From: Scheffersomyces stipitis CBS 6054
Lineage: Eukaryota > Ascomycota > Pichiomycetes > Serinales > Debaryomycetaceae
Assembly (NCBI RefSeq): GCF_000209165.1
Contig: NC_009047.1
Span: forward strand, 744,001 to 808,000
Direction: 5' to 3'
Length of the DNA: 64,000 nucleotides
The number at the start of each line of letters is the position of its first letter. Position 1 is the stretch's first letter. The position numbers were made by a program, and so were the translations under genes. Below are positions 10,202-20,607 of this stretch, piece after piece. Below the pieces are notes generated by a model, which saw only the letters and a list, made by a program, of their open reading frames with translations, was not told where the DNA came from and searched no databases.

Positions 10202-11437
10202 TTACATGTTCTTCTTCCCCTTGATGGCACTCTCGGCCGCATACACGGATCGGTCCAAAAGAGAACCAACAATGAGAACACCAGCTACTGAACTGACGAC
10301 TCCAAGAACGAATCCAGACCAACTCTTGGCGTACTGTTCGCGGTTAATGATTTTTAATGGTGAAATATCAAAGTGGAAAACAACACCCGGTATGCCTCCT
10401 TTAGCATGCAAGGTATGTTGATGGTCGTTGTCTTTACCACCGCTGATAGGTCTATCGTGGGTGATGACGGAGAACTGGTTAGCATCCAAAGCCTTACTGG
10501 CACCGTTCAAGAACTCGAATCGTGTAGCTACCACCTTCAAGTAGTAGGTGAAGACGTGATTCTTGTCGTTGAGTGCCACACCGTAGTTATCCAATGGATG
10601 AGTTGATTCAGCTGTAGGAACCAGCTCATCAGGAATAGGGCCAAACGTCAACTTATTTACAATATGGTCAAAATTAAGGTGAGGGTGCTTATCGTAGAGG
10701 GAAAGATCGTGGACATGATGACCAGAACTGGTGAACGAAGCTCCCGGAGCAAAGTCCATAGTTCCAGAGATTCTGTTGATTCTGGCATTACCTTTGATTC
10801 TACAGCCCTCTTTGCCGTTGATTCTACTTTGAACTCTCTGGACATAGCCTTCGTTTTCACACTGTTCAATGTTCTCACCGTCATAGAAACCCCACAACTT
10901 TTCAGCGTAGGCAAGCTTGACTGTTTCACAGTCATTACAACAGTATTGCTTTTTGTCCTGGGGCAAGGCACCGTAACATGAGCCACATTCGCCATCTTCG
11001 CCCTCTTTCAAGCCTTTAGCCATTTCCTCTATCAGCAAATCGGCGTTAATTGGCGTTGATTCCCTGTCAATAATCTCTTCTTTGATTTTACCCTCGCTGT
11101 CTTTGACAATCCTAAACTTTTCAAATCCTGACTTCAAGATATCCAACTGTAAGTCGCCTGCTTCGTCCATGATATCCAACGATAACAAGTCGCACGGTAA
11201 GTTGTGGAACGACACATCGAGGTAGATGTCCAACGGCTTGTTGATATCTCTGTCTACGACCAATTCCGGTCTCGTAATCACCGAGGTATAGTCGCTGTAT
11301 TCGTTTCTAATGAGAAACATTACAACGAAAATGCAGAAAAGCGTAATGATACCCCCGGAAGTGGTTCTGATTCTGGCATCTTCCACCGTTTTGGCAAACG
11401 CGTCAAACGTAAGAAGTTTCGGTCTTTGACCAGACAT
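10202..11437 (-). CDS. ERV46: COPII vesicle protein Erv46 (ER-Golgi cargo receptor subunit)
   Basis: Erv46 pairs with Erv41 in a receptor that cycles between ER and Golgi and retrieves ER residents. The 411-aa protein has the family layout: a short cytosolic N-terminus containing LLTFDAFAKTVEDARIRTTSGG, a first membrane segment around residues 28-46 (GIITLFCIFVVMFLIRN), a large luminal domain, and a second membrane segment near 372-392 (GFVLGVVSSVAGVLIVGSLL). The luminal part carries the Cys motifs typical of Erv46 (CGSCYGA and YCCNDCETV). The C-terminal tail is lysine-rich (IKGKKNM). Divergent from TEX1 across 583 bases. Confidence 0.94.
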   Translation of the reverse strand: MSGQRPKLLTFDAFAKTVEDARIRTTSGGIITLFCIFVVMFLIRNEYSDYTSVITRPELVVDRDINKPLDIYLDVSFHNLPCDLLSLDIMDEAGDLQLDILKSGFEKFRIVKDSEGKIKEEIIDRESTPINADLLIEEMAKGLKEGEDGECGSCYGALPQDKKQYCCNDCETVKLAYAEKLWGFYDGENIEQCENEGYVQRVQSRINGKEGCRIKGNARINRISGTMDFAPGASFTSSGHHVHDLSLYDKHPHLNFDHIVNKLTFGPIPDELVPTAESTHPLDNYGVALNDKNHVFTYYLKVVATRFEFLNGASKALDANQFSVITHDRPISGGKDNDHQHTLHAKGGIPGVVFHFDISPLKIINREQYAKSWSGFVLGVVSSVAGVLIVGSLLDRSVYAAESAIKGKKNM

Positions 11438-12020
11438 TTTTGGTGTTTGAGTGTGTTGGTATTCTGGTGAATATGGTCAGTTCATGAATCTAACTGAAAA
11501 ATTCCTAAACTATGCACGAATTGTCTTTACGTGGCTATAACGACATTTGTTCGTATCATAGATGCGACATTCCTGGACACCGATACAGGGCTATAGTGGC
11601 TTCGGTAAAGACATGCTGGAGTTTGATTCTATCCACTGAGGAACATAACGAAGTCAATATTATTGTAAAGTATTTTAAGTATAGAAGTATTATCTCTTTC
11701 CACTACTTCATGGATTTTTTTGATCTTTTTTAGTATTCTCTATTTTCTTGTTTGCAGAAGATATACAAATATTATTGAATTTCGCAACCAATCCTAAAAT
11801 ACCAATCCCAATTTTCACTTATCTCTCCAAAGTTTTTGAACAATTATATTAATAATATTGTAATTTCTACAAGACCAAAATAATTAGCTTATTCATTCGT
11901 ATACTCATTGTAACAGTTCACCGAGTCTCTTCTAGTTTCTTCTCCTCCATTTTACCATTGTCTTGTTTGTCCACAATCAGATAATCAATTTTCACTTTCG
12001 CATTTCTCCAGATATTTTCA
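11438..12020. other. Divergent promoter region, ERV46 / TEX1
   Basis: 583 bases between two divergent genes, AT-rich in the TEX1-proximal half. One GCGACAT motif lies at 11564-11570. A frame of 73 codons from 11512 begins with ATG but has no family resemblance and is taken as chance. Confidence 0.6.
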
Positions 12021-13109
12021 ATGGATCCAGATCTGAGATTTTACAGTTTTCATGATTCCAGTTCTTCCAAACCATCATTAAGAATGTCCAAAGTGATCTC
12101 CAAGACTAACAGGTCGTTCTTCAACAATCTTGCTCCAGTGCAGATAAAAGACAAGCCGCTAGCCGGGCACACTTCTTCGTCATCAGAAATCATTCTCATT
12201 TCCATCAACAATACTGGAACCAGATTAGTGACATCCCGTACAGACAAATCCATCCGGATCTGGAAGTGTAACCCAGACAGACTCAGCGACCCTCTCATAA
12301 TCGAAGATGCCCATACACGGCCCATTGAGCTGGTGGCATGGAATCCCAAAACAGAACATTCGTTCGTCACAGTGGGGAGAGACACCTATGTCAAGCTATG
12401 GAAAGGACATACAGGCAGTTTGGAGAGACAGATCAAGGTTGAGAAGACATTGAAGCAACTGGATGCTACAATGTTGATCCACGTGAGCTATTCACCAGAC
12501 GGAGAACTTTTGGCGGTTGTGGACAGAGACTCGACTCTCTTCTTGTACTCTGTTGCTCAGAACTATAAGAAGGTACACGAAACCAGATTGGCTGAACACG
12601 TCTACGAAATTCAATGGTTCCACGAGGGGCACCTGTATTTTATTTGTGCCCTTCACGATGGAACATTGCCTATTTATAAAGTGACGGATGTAGAAGACAG
12701 CGATGGCGACGTTCATTTGGAATTGAAGACACAATTGACAGGACACAGGTCGTCAGCTACAGCCGTAAAAATCGACCCCAGAGGGACATACTTGGCCGTT
12801 GGGTCCAGCGAAGGCGTTATCAGTCTCTGGAACACAGCCACCATGCTCAATAGTAAAGTGATTACCGATGTTGACGAGTCTATCAGTAGTCTAGGGATCA
12901 GTAGAGATGGGGCCTATGTTGCATCTTCTTATGATAATGGCTCTAACATCATAATCTACGACAACGAGGCCGGCAAGAAGGTGTATGAAGTGCCTAATAG
13001 TATGTCGGGCAAGATGGCATTTTCTTGTATCACCTGGTTTCCCAACAAGACTTCGTTTGCATACACCAGTGATTTCGGCACTACTCTTACGTTGATGAAA
13101 AAGCCATAG
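12021..13109 (+). CDS. TEX1: WD40 protein of the THO/TREX complex, Tex1 (THOC3)-like
   Basis: A 362-aa WD40 protein that I assign to the Tex1/THOC3 family, the beta-propeller of the THO complex which couples transcription to mRNA export. Repeats are visible from about residue 50, with ends such as DKSIRIWKC, DTYVKLWKGHTG, DGELLAVVDRDSTLFLYS, GVISLWNT and NIIIYDNEAGKKVYEV. The order and spacing match THOC3, including the late block FSCITWFPNKTSFAYTSDFG. Residue 104 is encoded by CTG (12330-12332) in the context IE-X-VAWNP; serine is the usual residue in such WD repeats, supporting CTG = Ser. Alternative: another THOC3-like WD40 protein. Confidence 0.8.
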   Translation: MDPDLRFYSFHDSSSSKPSLRMSKVISKTNRSFFNNLAPVQIKDKPLAGHTSSSSEIILISINNTGTRLVTSRTDKSIRIWKCNPDRLSDPLIIEDAHTRPIELVAWNPKTEHSFVTVGRDTYVKLWKGHTGSLERQIKVEKTLKQLDATMLIHVSYSPDGELLAVVDRDSTLFLYSVAQNYKKVHETRLAEHVYEIQWFHEGHLYFICALHDGTLPIYKVTDVEDSDGDVHLELKTQLTGHRSSATAVKIDPRGTYLAVGSSEGVISLWNTATMLNSKVITDVDESISSLGISRDGAYVASSYDNGSNIIIYDNEAGKKVYEVPNSMSGKMAFSCITWFPNKTSFAYTSDFGTTLTLMKKP

Positions 13110-13869
13110 GGAATAGAAAGACAAACGAGTCTATGGCTGTAGAGAAGTAATCAAAAATTTGTATTATAGAACGACATCGAAATATTAACAACAATTGTAA
13201 AAGTGTAATTGCAGAGTATTCTACCGATAAGAAATGAGAGTGGAAAACAATTTTGGGATTTTGCACCCATTTGAAATCTCTGAAGAAAAAATCGTACAAC
13301 CGTAGTCGGTATGGCCAAAAAATTCGTGTCATCAAAAGAAGGATAAGCTTACTATTGTAGAGATCCAGGTGCCGAAATAAGTAACAATTAGTACATTTGG
13401 CATTACAAATGGCTCAGAGCCAGATTCATTTCAAATTTCAATCCTGAGCAGTCAGAGACGTTGTTACAGGGACCTGGGGGCGGAAGCTGCTGACGAGACC
13501 CTTTGCAACAGGATGGTGCAATCTGTAAAGAGAAGAGAATGGTGTGGAATGTAAGTGGGAATTCATCACGCAAGGTACAGACTTCACTACAATAGAGACA
13601 ATTGCATGCACCAACTACAGGTGACAAAGACGATTGAACAGTGCAGATACCGCAACGATCAGAAATTTCAAGCAGAGTTCGAGATGCGGAGAGACGAGAC
13701 GAGACGAGAGACGAGGCTCGTGAGAGAACGGACAATGTAAAGCAGTGTCCAGTGCTGGAGGAGACTGTTTCGAAGACGTCACAGCGAAGATAAGAAGAAA
13801 AAATTGACGGTGGGAAGCATAAAATAATTGAGCTGAAGCCAGAACTACTAGAGAGTCCGAAAAGAAAAT

Positions 13870-13945
13870 GCAGAGAAATTGTAGAGAAGTTGCAGAGAAG
13901 CTGCAGAGAAGTTGCAGAGAGTTGCAGAGAGTTGCTAAGAGAGCA
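13870..13945 (+). repeat. Imperfect 10-11 bp tandem repeat, unit about GCAGAGAAGTT
   Basis: Six or seven consecutive copies of a GCAGAGAAGTT-like unit (some 11 bp, some 10 bp) with single-base changes. It lies about 1.4 kb upstream of CDC24. A minisatellite-like array, with no clear function. Confidence 0.8.
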
Positions 13946-14822
13946 CGGAATGTAGACCAGAGCAGCTGCCTATACATTTACATGGCTTAAGGGCGGTGGG
14001 TTTTTGTTCGTTCAGACATTCCGACCGATTTGACAAGCTGGACGGCTAAACTAAGGACAGGGAGTACCTGCACGCAGCCCAAAGCAAAGGTGACGAGACG
14101 CGTCTGTATTTTGGCTGAGGACCAATTGGGAGGAGGCAGCACCTGTTGTGGATGGAGGAGGTGGACAGCCGGCAAATTAGTGTGGGAGGCAAGTAGAAGC
14201 TGGCGAGGATGTAGACATTAGAGCAGAGAAAATAGCGAGAGACCCACGGCAGCGAGAAATAGTGGGAGATAGCGACAGCGAGAGCGTAGAAAAAAATAGA
14301 GTTAGCGAGAGGTTCCAGCACGTCAGACTTGACACATTAACAATACACACTTACCAGCACTCATGAAAGAAGGCGATTTCTCTCCAGGAGAACTATGCGG
14401 TGGTACAGAGCGATTCATTGTGGTCTTTATGGCACCAGATCTGGGCAGAATCTCGTAATCGAGGACAATCTGAGTGGTTAAAATGGGCGTATTGCCTGAA
14501 TTGGAAGTGCACAGGGTTCGAGAATTTCAGCTGGGAGGCCACGTAAGGAGCACGGAGAGCAGTACCAGTAGAGAAGAAGACAAGTAGACAGAAAAGAAGC
14601 CAGACTCTCCCGCAATCACAGCAGAGCTCCGTATGGTGACTCCAGCACAGTCGCTCTACGGTGGTATCAGTGTAGGCAGCAGATCTTAGTGCTCATGAGA
14701 CCTCACTTCCCGAAGCAGAAAAATTCCACCCTCAGAGACTGAACAAATTCTACACGGTAGCAGGTCACTGGCTCGCCAGCATTCCCAGGGTATATACGCT
14801 ATTATTACGCTACCAGCCCCAA

Positions 14823-14878
14823 GTAGACAGAACCCAGTAGACAGCAGCATGTAGACAGTAGCTCGTAGACAGAGGAGC
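14823..14878 (+). repeat. 14-bp period repeat GTAGACAG + 6 variable bases, four copies
   Basis: GTAGACAG starts at 14823, 14837, 14851 and 14865, an exact 14-base period, with six variable bases between copies. The third copy overlaps an ATG-TAG start-stop pair. A fifth GTAGACAG lies at about 14584. Confidence 0.85.
14849..14854 (+). promoter_or_regulatory. ATG-TAG start-stop element in putative CDC24 leader
   Basis: The last ATG before the CDC24 start is at 14849 and is followed at once by TAG. From there to 15307 the sense strand has no ATG. If the transcript begins upstream, ribosomes would meet this minimal upstream ORF first. Whether it is in the mRNA is unknown. Confidence 0.35.
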
Positions 14879-15306
14879 ACAGCCGTTCTGAATCGTCTTC
14901 TCTCACCACTTTTCTGCTTTCGCAGTGTCTCGGTTTCACATCTTCCTCAGTACTGAATTTTCAGTTGTACTGTGTTCTTTACTATCTGTCCTGTCTGTTT
15001 GGGCCGAACAATAATAACAAAATAAAAAAATCCATTTTCAATTTTTCCAGATACTGTATTGTTGTTATTGTTATTCGTTTTTCACTACTGTTCTAGATAC
15101 TGCTAGACGTGTCTATCACCATACTCTTCCATCTACTACACCATAGAGCTGCCATAGAGCCACTGCCCATCTCTTCCCATCTTCCAATTTCTACTAGTAG
15201 AATCGAATATTTCACATATTTCATTCGCATTTTTCCAGCCTGAGCCATCGCTTTTTCACCGTTACCAATCACTGGTATCCGCCAATACACCAATAACCCC
15301 ACAAAT

Positions 15307-17793
15307 ATGGAAGTGAATCTGCAGCCGGCTCCGCCCTTCCGGTCCGTCTCCACAACGTCAAACTTATCCATCAACTCATCTTCCACGTCCATCACCAGAG
15401 TAGCACTGGGCCCCCTTATAGCCATGAACCAAAATTTCAACAAGCTCCTGCTGCCTCTGGATCACTTGTACTTCCAGTGCCAGCTGCTCAAACAGAAGCT
15501 AGGCCGAATCCACGGGATGGAGCCCTTTTTAGCACTGGCCTACTCAGCGGCCGAACAATGCGCTGAACAACAGGCTCTCGCACTTTCTCAGCAGATGGCT
15601 GAGACTAGCAATGGCAGAAACGATTTCCGGTCGCTGGTAGGCTCCTCCGGTTTCTCCATCCATTCTGACCATCTGAACTCATCAAATTCGTTCGCCGCTA
15701 ATAAGGACAAAACCTCAAACAACATCTTCACCTTCACGGCTGGTATCTTGCCTGCCAACATCTCTGTAGATCCAGCAACTCTTATGTGGAAGCTCTTTCA
15801 GCAGGGTGCTCCTCTTTGCTTGGCTTTCAACGCTGTAGTACCCGGATACCAAATTCCAGTAGTCGGTAGTGATGATTTGAGAATCTGCAAGAAGTCCGTG
15901 TACGACTTTTTGTTTGCCGTCAAGTCGCAGCTCAACTTCGACGACGACATGATCTTCACTATATCCAACGTCTTTCTGGATAGCACTGAGGATTTGCTCA
16001 AGATCATCAAAGTAGTGGACTCTGTATTGAGTGTCAAGAAGGACAATCCCCATTTCAGCTTTGAATTGGAGTCGTCACCATCGGCTGTCGGGGAAGTAAT
16101 CATCTCCAACGAGCGATCCAAAGTGTTCAAGGAGATCATTGACACCGAACGGAAGTATGTCACCGATTTGGAGTTGCTTTCTCGCTATAAGTCTGAGTTG
16201 GTCAATGCCGAATTGATCCCCAATGAGCAAATACATTCGTTGTTCCCTAACTTGAACGAAATAATAGACTTCCACAGAAGGCTATTGAATGGGTTGGAGT
16301 GTAATATCAATGTGCCCTATAAGTACCAGAGAATTGGTTCCATATTCATTCACGCTGCTGCAGGGCCCTTCAAGGCATACGAGCCATGGACTATTGGCCA
16401 GATGTCGGCAATAGACTTGATCTATAAGGAATCCTCCAACTTGAAGAAGTCGTCTACCTTGCTTGATCCGGGCTTTGAATTGCAATCGTACATTATCAAA
16501 CCAATTCAAAGATTATGTAAATACCCCTTGCTATTAAAGGAGTTGATCAAGGCTTCGCCAGAGTCGTTAGATCCCTCCATCCCACCTTCGGCATCGTTTA
16601 ACGAAATGATTGTTGCCAGAAATGCTATGAAGGAAATGGCCAACCAGGTCAATGAAGCTCAAAGAAGAGCTGAAAACGTAGAATACTTGCATCAACTAGT
16701 GAACAGGGTCAGCAACTGGCGTGGGTTCAATTTGCGCGACCAGGGAGAGTTGCTACACCACGGAGTGGTAGGAGTGAAAGACTCAGATACCGAGAAAGAA
16801 TACGTAGCGTACTTGTTTGAGAGAATCATTTTTTTCTTTGTTGAGACAGACAAGCCTGATCAAAGCAAGGATAAGAAGAAGATCTTATCGTCTCGTAAGA
16901 AATCGTCTGCCTCGTCGTCTACAGCTAACTTGCTTGAGTCGATAACCAAAGCAAAGTCGCTTAAGCTGTCACCGTTAGAGTTGAAGGGTAGAGTTTACAT
17001 CTCAGAGATCTACAATATATCTGCTCCTTCAAACTTGGGATACTCTTTAGTGATATCGTGGTCAGGAAAGAAAGAAAGTGGATCTTTTACTTTACGATAC
17101 AGAACCGACGAAATCAGAAACCAATGGGAAACATGTTTGAGAAACTTGAAGACCACAGAGATGAACTCGCAAATCCAGCGCAAGTTGAGAGACTCGCTGG
17201 GTTCTCAGGATTCTTCGATCTACGATGTTACAGCCTACTCAACGAATAATGCTTCACCTAACAATACTCTCACAGGGTCGAATGAGAACGGATCCAGCAG
17301 ATCGTCCAACGGCTCTTCTTACCAACGCCACCACTCGTCTTCGTCCACTTTCAGTATGATGAGACAGTCTCGATCCAGATCGCTAGGTGGGCAAGACTCT
17401 TCTACCAGATTATCTACGTCGCTGGGAGTTCCTAACTACAACAGTAGTAATATCTCTACACCTATCACTCCTTCTATTGAAGATTTTGGCAACGACATCA
17501 GGATCAGGTTGATTTACAACACAACAGAAATTCCCGATTGGCTCATTGTTAGCACCACCATCCAGTTTAACGAGTTGTACCTGAAGATATCTGGCAAAAT
17601 CGTTACCAGTGAAGTTGTCACGGATGATATCTTGGTCAACAAGTTGAAGTACAAGGATGAGGATGGCGACTTTGTTGTGATGGACTCCAACGACGATTGG
17701 GTGTTAGCCATGGACATGTTGAACGAGATGAGTGAAAGCGACAGCAGCGACAGCATTGGTATGAGACGTGATTTAACGATATGGGTTTCTTAG
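15307..17793 (+). CDS. CDC24: Cdc24, guanine-nucleotide exchange factor for Cdc42
   Basis: Cdc24 activates Cdc42 at sites of polarity and bud growth. The 828-aa protein shows every expected domain: a calponin-homology-like region at about 147-245 (LFQQGAPLCLAFNAV and DDLRICKKSVYDF), a Dbl-homology domain at 266-450 (start KVFKEIIDTERKYVTDLELL, with YIIKPIQRLCKYPLLLKELI), a PH domain from about 475 to 620, a Ser-rich linker, and a C-terminal PB1 domain at 728-828 that binds Bem1. The ATG at 15307 is the first in the frame. The first 130 codons hold many CTG codons, several in Ser-rich or loop contexts (for example residues 110 and 123), which read better as Ser. One CTG, in PFLA-X-AYSAAE, sits where I recall Leu in S. 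cerevisiae, so this evidence is not uniform. Confidence 0.96.
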   Translation: MEVNLQPAPPFRSVSTTSNLSINSSSTSITRVALGPLIAMNQNFNKLLLPLDHLYFQCQLLKQKLGRIHGMEPFLALAYSAAEQCAEQQALALSQQMAETSNGRNDFRSLVGSSGFSIHSDHLNSSNSFAANKDKTSNNIFTFTAGILPANISVDPATLMWKLFQQGAPLCLAFNAVVPGYQIPVVGSDDLRICKKSVYDFLFAVKSQLNFDDDMIFTISNVFLDSTEDLLKIIKVVDSVLSVKKDNPHFSFELESSPSAVGEVIISNERSKVFKEIIDTERKYVTDLELLSRYKSELVNAELIPNEQIHSLFPNLNEIIDFHRRLLNGLECNINVPYKYQRIGSIFIHAAAGPFKAYEPWTIGQMSAIDLIYKESSNLKKSSTLLDPGFELQSYIIKPIQRLCKYPLLLKELIKASPESLDPSIPPSASFNEMIVARNAMKEMANQVNEAQRRAENVEYLHQLVNRVSNWRGFNLRDQGELLHHGVVGVKDSDTEKEYVAYLFERIIFFFVETDKPDQSKDKKKILSSRKKSSASSSTANLLESITKAKSLKLSPLELKGRVYISEIYNISAPSNLGYSLVISWSGKKESGSFTLRYRTDEIRNQWETCLRNLKTTEMNSQIQRKLRDSLGSQDSSIYDVTAYSTNNASPNNTLTGSNENGSSRSSNGSSYQRHHSSSSTFSMMRQSRSRSLGGQDSSTRLSTSLGVPNYNSSNISTPITPSIEDFGNDIRIRLIYNTTEIPDWLIVSTTIQFNELYLKISGKIVTSEVVTDDILVNKLKYKDEDGDFVVMDSNDDWVLAMDMLNEMSESDSSDSIGMRRDLTIWVS

Positions 17794-18609
17794 GGTAGCG
17801 AGCCACACTTATGTATATGTGCTTAATGTATGTTTAATAAGACAGTTAGTGTAGAGTGGAGTGTGTTCATGGCATGGTTATGAGAGATGACCGTTGAGTA
17901 TGGTGTGAGAAAAAGAGATGAGCTAAGAATATATTCGTGAGAGTTTTTCAATTTTTAAAAGAGGTTAAATAGAACTGATGATACCAATGACCCCAGTGAT
18001 GTAATATAAGCCTATACTGCTACTAGTAGTTAAGCTGCTGTGACTGGTGACACTATTCTGATGACTTCATGAAATATTTGAGATTGCAAATCAGGAGCTG
18101 CTGCGCGGGGACGGAGTCAGAAAATATGTGCGATACAGTTATCTTTTTGACTTCAGCCCCAGCGAGACAAGATGGAGAGATATCACGAAAAGACACTTGG
18201 ATTATTAGAGAAAGTCGTCCAAGGAGTCCACAGTAGAAGCAAACAGTACATAGAGCACTTCAGAGTGTTTGTAGCAGCCGGATTCAGTGTATAATTTCTA
18301 GATAATTGCGTGCTTAGGAATTCAGCCGTTCTGATTCGTCCACTCCAGTGAAAAATTGAGTCACTGGAGAATATATAGAGTTAATATTATTATTGTCGTA
18401 ATTTCTATTTTTTGCGGAGTGTACCAAAATCGTATCATTTGACTCTTCAGTGGTCATCGTGGGAGCATAGAGATAGACATAGACTTCAGTTTCTTTCGTT
18501 TGAGCAGAAACCATTTTGAGGATTAGAATTCTTTAATATAGAATCGAAATATTCTCAAATCAATAATTTTTCACCTTTTCACCACGATTTTTCTGAGTCA
18601 TCGCACACG
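17794..18609. other. Intergenic region CDC24 to CIR2
   Basis: 816 bases holding the CDC24 3' UTR and CIR2 promoter. The sense strand has no ATG for roughly 480 bases upstream of CIR2. A 66-codon ATG frame on the minus strand (18314-18514) lies antisense in this leader and is not called. Confidence 0.6.
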
Positions 18610-20607
18610 ATGTTGAACACCAGATCTTCGGCCAGATGGACCCAGCTCTTACGGAGCCAGTGCCGTGCCGAGGTGTTGAGATGTCAGACCGCTTCAGCAT
18701 CTATTAGAAAGTTCTCTCTCCAAAGGGACTCCACCAACAAAGAGTTTACCAGAGATGCTACATATTCTGTTAAGAGAGGTCTATCCAGCGTGAGAGTTAC
18801 TTCTACCAGACACTTCTCCCACTCTGCCATTGCCAACAACGAAGTCCCCTATGAAAAGTTGTCCAACGAGGAAAAGGAACTCTTGGCCGAGCCCAGAGCC
18901 TCGGATGTAGTCGATGTGTGTATTGTAGGGGGTGGCCCTGCTGGTTTAGCTACGGCAATCAAACTCAAGCAATTGGATAACGAGACTGGGTCAGGCGAAT
19001 TGCGAGTAGTAGTATTGGAAAAGGCCGGAGACTTTGGCTCACATACTGTGAGCGGGGCCGTAATAGAGCCTGGTGCTTTCAGGGAGTTGTTCCCCAACAG
19101 CGAATATACTGAGCAGACTGGAGGCATCCCTCTTCCTCCAGATATGGTCACCAAGGTAACTCACGATGCAATGAAGTATTTAACTGAAAAGAAAGCGTAT
19201 TGGTTGCCTGAGCCTCCTCAATTGGCCAACAAGAACAAGAATTACATCGTGTCATTGAGTAACGTAGTCCGATACTTGTCTGAGCAAGCTGAAGAGTTGG
19301 GCGTGGAATTGTATCCTGGAATTGCTGTGTCTGAGTTGGTGTACAATGAAATGGGAGATGCTATTAAGGGTGTGGCTACGAAGGATTTGGGTATTTCCAA
19401 GAAAGGTGTGCCTAAGAGCTCATTTGAACGAGGAATGGAGTTCCATGCCAGAGTCACTGTTTTGGCCGAAGGATGCCATGGATCACTAACCAAAGAAGCT
19501 GTTGCCAAGTTTGACTTGAGAAAGGACAGTGATCCTCAGACTTATGGTTTGGGTATTAAAGAAGTCTGGGAAGTCGACCCCAAAAAGTTCAACAAAGGTT
19601 ATGTAGGCCATTCGTTGGGTTTTCCACTTTCCACCCAAGAATATGGCGGTGGATTCATGTACCACTTTGGAGATGGTCTCGTAGCGGTAGGATTGGTTAT
19701 CGGTTTGGACTACGCAAATCCCTACGTTTCACCCTATCTTGAGTTTCAAAAGATGAAAACTCATCCATATTACGCCAATGTGCTAGAGGGAGGAAAGTGT
19801 ATTTCGTACGCAGCCAGAACTTTAAACGAAGGAGGCTATCAGTCCATTCCTCAGTTACATTTCCCTGGTGGAATCTTGGTAGGTTGTTCTGCTGGTTTCG
19901 TGAATGTCCCCAAGATCAAGGGTACCCATACAGCTATCAAGTCTGGTATTGTTGCTGCTCAAGAAATCTTTAACACAGTCAAAGAGTTGGACCCAGTAGA
20001 AGAAGAAACTTTTGAAGATGAAGTATACAATCCAATTGACTTGGTAGCCTACGAGAACTCGTTCAAGGACTCCTGGGCGTACAAGGAGTTGTATGCTGTG
20101 AGAAATTGTCGTCCAGCATTTAACACTGCTCTTGGATTCCTTGGTGGTTTGAGTCATTCTGGGTTCTCGACTATGATCTCATTTGGTAAAGAACCATGGA
20201 CATTGGGTATCCACCATACTGATGCTGATGCTACTCATCGTGCTGATAACTACAAGCCTAAAGAATACCCTAAGCCAGATGGAAAGTTGACCTTTGACAT
20301 CTTGACCTCAGTCTCCAGAACTGGTACTCATCATGATGAAGATGAAAGGTGTCATTTAAGAATTCCAAACCAAGACTACACCAGACACGCTGCTATGACG
20401 TTCCCAGCTTACAAAGGTATCGAACAAAGGTTCTGTCCCGCTGGAGTTTACGAGTTCATTGAGGACGACAGTGAGTTGGGAATCAAGTTCCAGATCAACA
20501 ACCAGAATTGTATTCATTGCAAGACTTGTGACATCAAGTCACCAATGCAAGACGTTACGTGGACAGTTCCCGAAGGAGGAGATGGTCCAAAGTATTATAT
20601 GACCTAA
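18610..20607 (+). CDS. CIR2: Electron-transfer flavoprotein:ubiquinone oxidoreductase
   Basis: ETF-QO passes electrons from electron-transfer flavoprotein to ubiquinone in the mitochondrial inner membrane. The 665-aa protein has an N-terminal mitochondrial presequence rich in Arg and Ser. The FAD-binding Rossmann motif VCIVGGGPAGLATAIKL begins near residue 101, followed by the GSHTVSGAVIEPGAF block. The C-terminal 4Fe-4S domain has the expected four cysteines: one in RFCPAGVYEF and three in CIHCKTCDIKSP. Length is slightly above the S. cerevisiae protein, mainly through the N-terminus. The start at 18610 is the first ATG. It is convergent with the GDS1-like gene. Confidence 0.96.
   Translation: MLNTRSSARWTQLLRSQCRAEVLRCQTASASIRKFSLQRDSTNKEFTRDATYSVKRGLSSVRVTSTRHFSHSAIANNEVPYEKLSNEEKELLAEPRASDVVDVCIVGGGPAGLATAIKLKQLDNETGSGELRVVVLEKAGDFGSHTVSGAVIEPGAFRELFPNSEYTEQTGGIPLPPDMVTKVTHDAMKYLTEKKAYWLPEPPQLANKNKNYIVSLSNVVRYLSEQAEELGVELYPGIAVSELVYNEMGDAIKGVATKDLGISKKGVPKSSFERGMEFHARVTVLAEGCHGSLTKEAVAKFDLRKDSDPQTYGLGIKEVWEVDPKKFNKGYVGHSLGFPLSTQEYGGGFMYHFGDGLVAVGLVIGLDYANPYVSPYLEFQKMKTHPYYANVLEGGKCISYAARTLNEGGYQSIPQLHFPGGILVGCSAGFVNVPKIKGTHTAIKSGIVAAQEIFNTVKELDPVEEETFEDEVYNPIDLVAYENSFKDSWAYKELYAVRNCRPAFNTALGFLGGLSHSGFSTMISFGKEPWTLGIHHTDADATHRADNYKPKEYPKPDGKLTFDILTSVSRTGTHHDEDERCHLRIPNQDYTRHAAMTFPAYKGIEQRFCPAGVYEFIEDDSELGIKFQINNQNCIHCKTCDIKSPMQDVTWTVPEGGDGPKYYMT

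Larger units (their letters stand above)
13110..15306. other. Long intergenic region upstream of CDC24
   Basis: 2.2 kb between TEX1 and CDC24, same orientation. It is purine-rich on the plus strand and carries two simple tandem arrays (13870-13945 and 14823-14878) and a GACGA-rich patch near 13690-13720. The last 455 bases before CDC24 contain no ATG on the sense strand and look like a transcribed leader. Overlapping frames of 110-120 codons on the minus strand (13403-13977) start mostly at non-ATG codons and follow the purine bias; I do not call them genes. Confidence 0.65.

Noticed and set aside
18314..18514. 66-codon ATG frame on the minus strand
   Set aside because: It is antisense to the likely CIR2 leader and has no domain.
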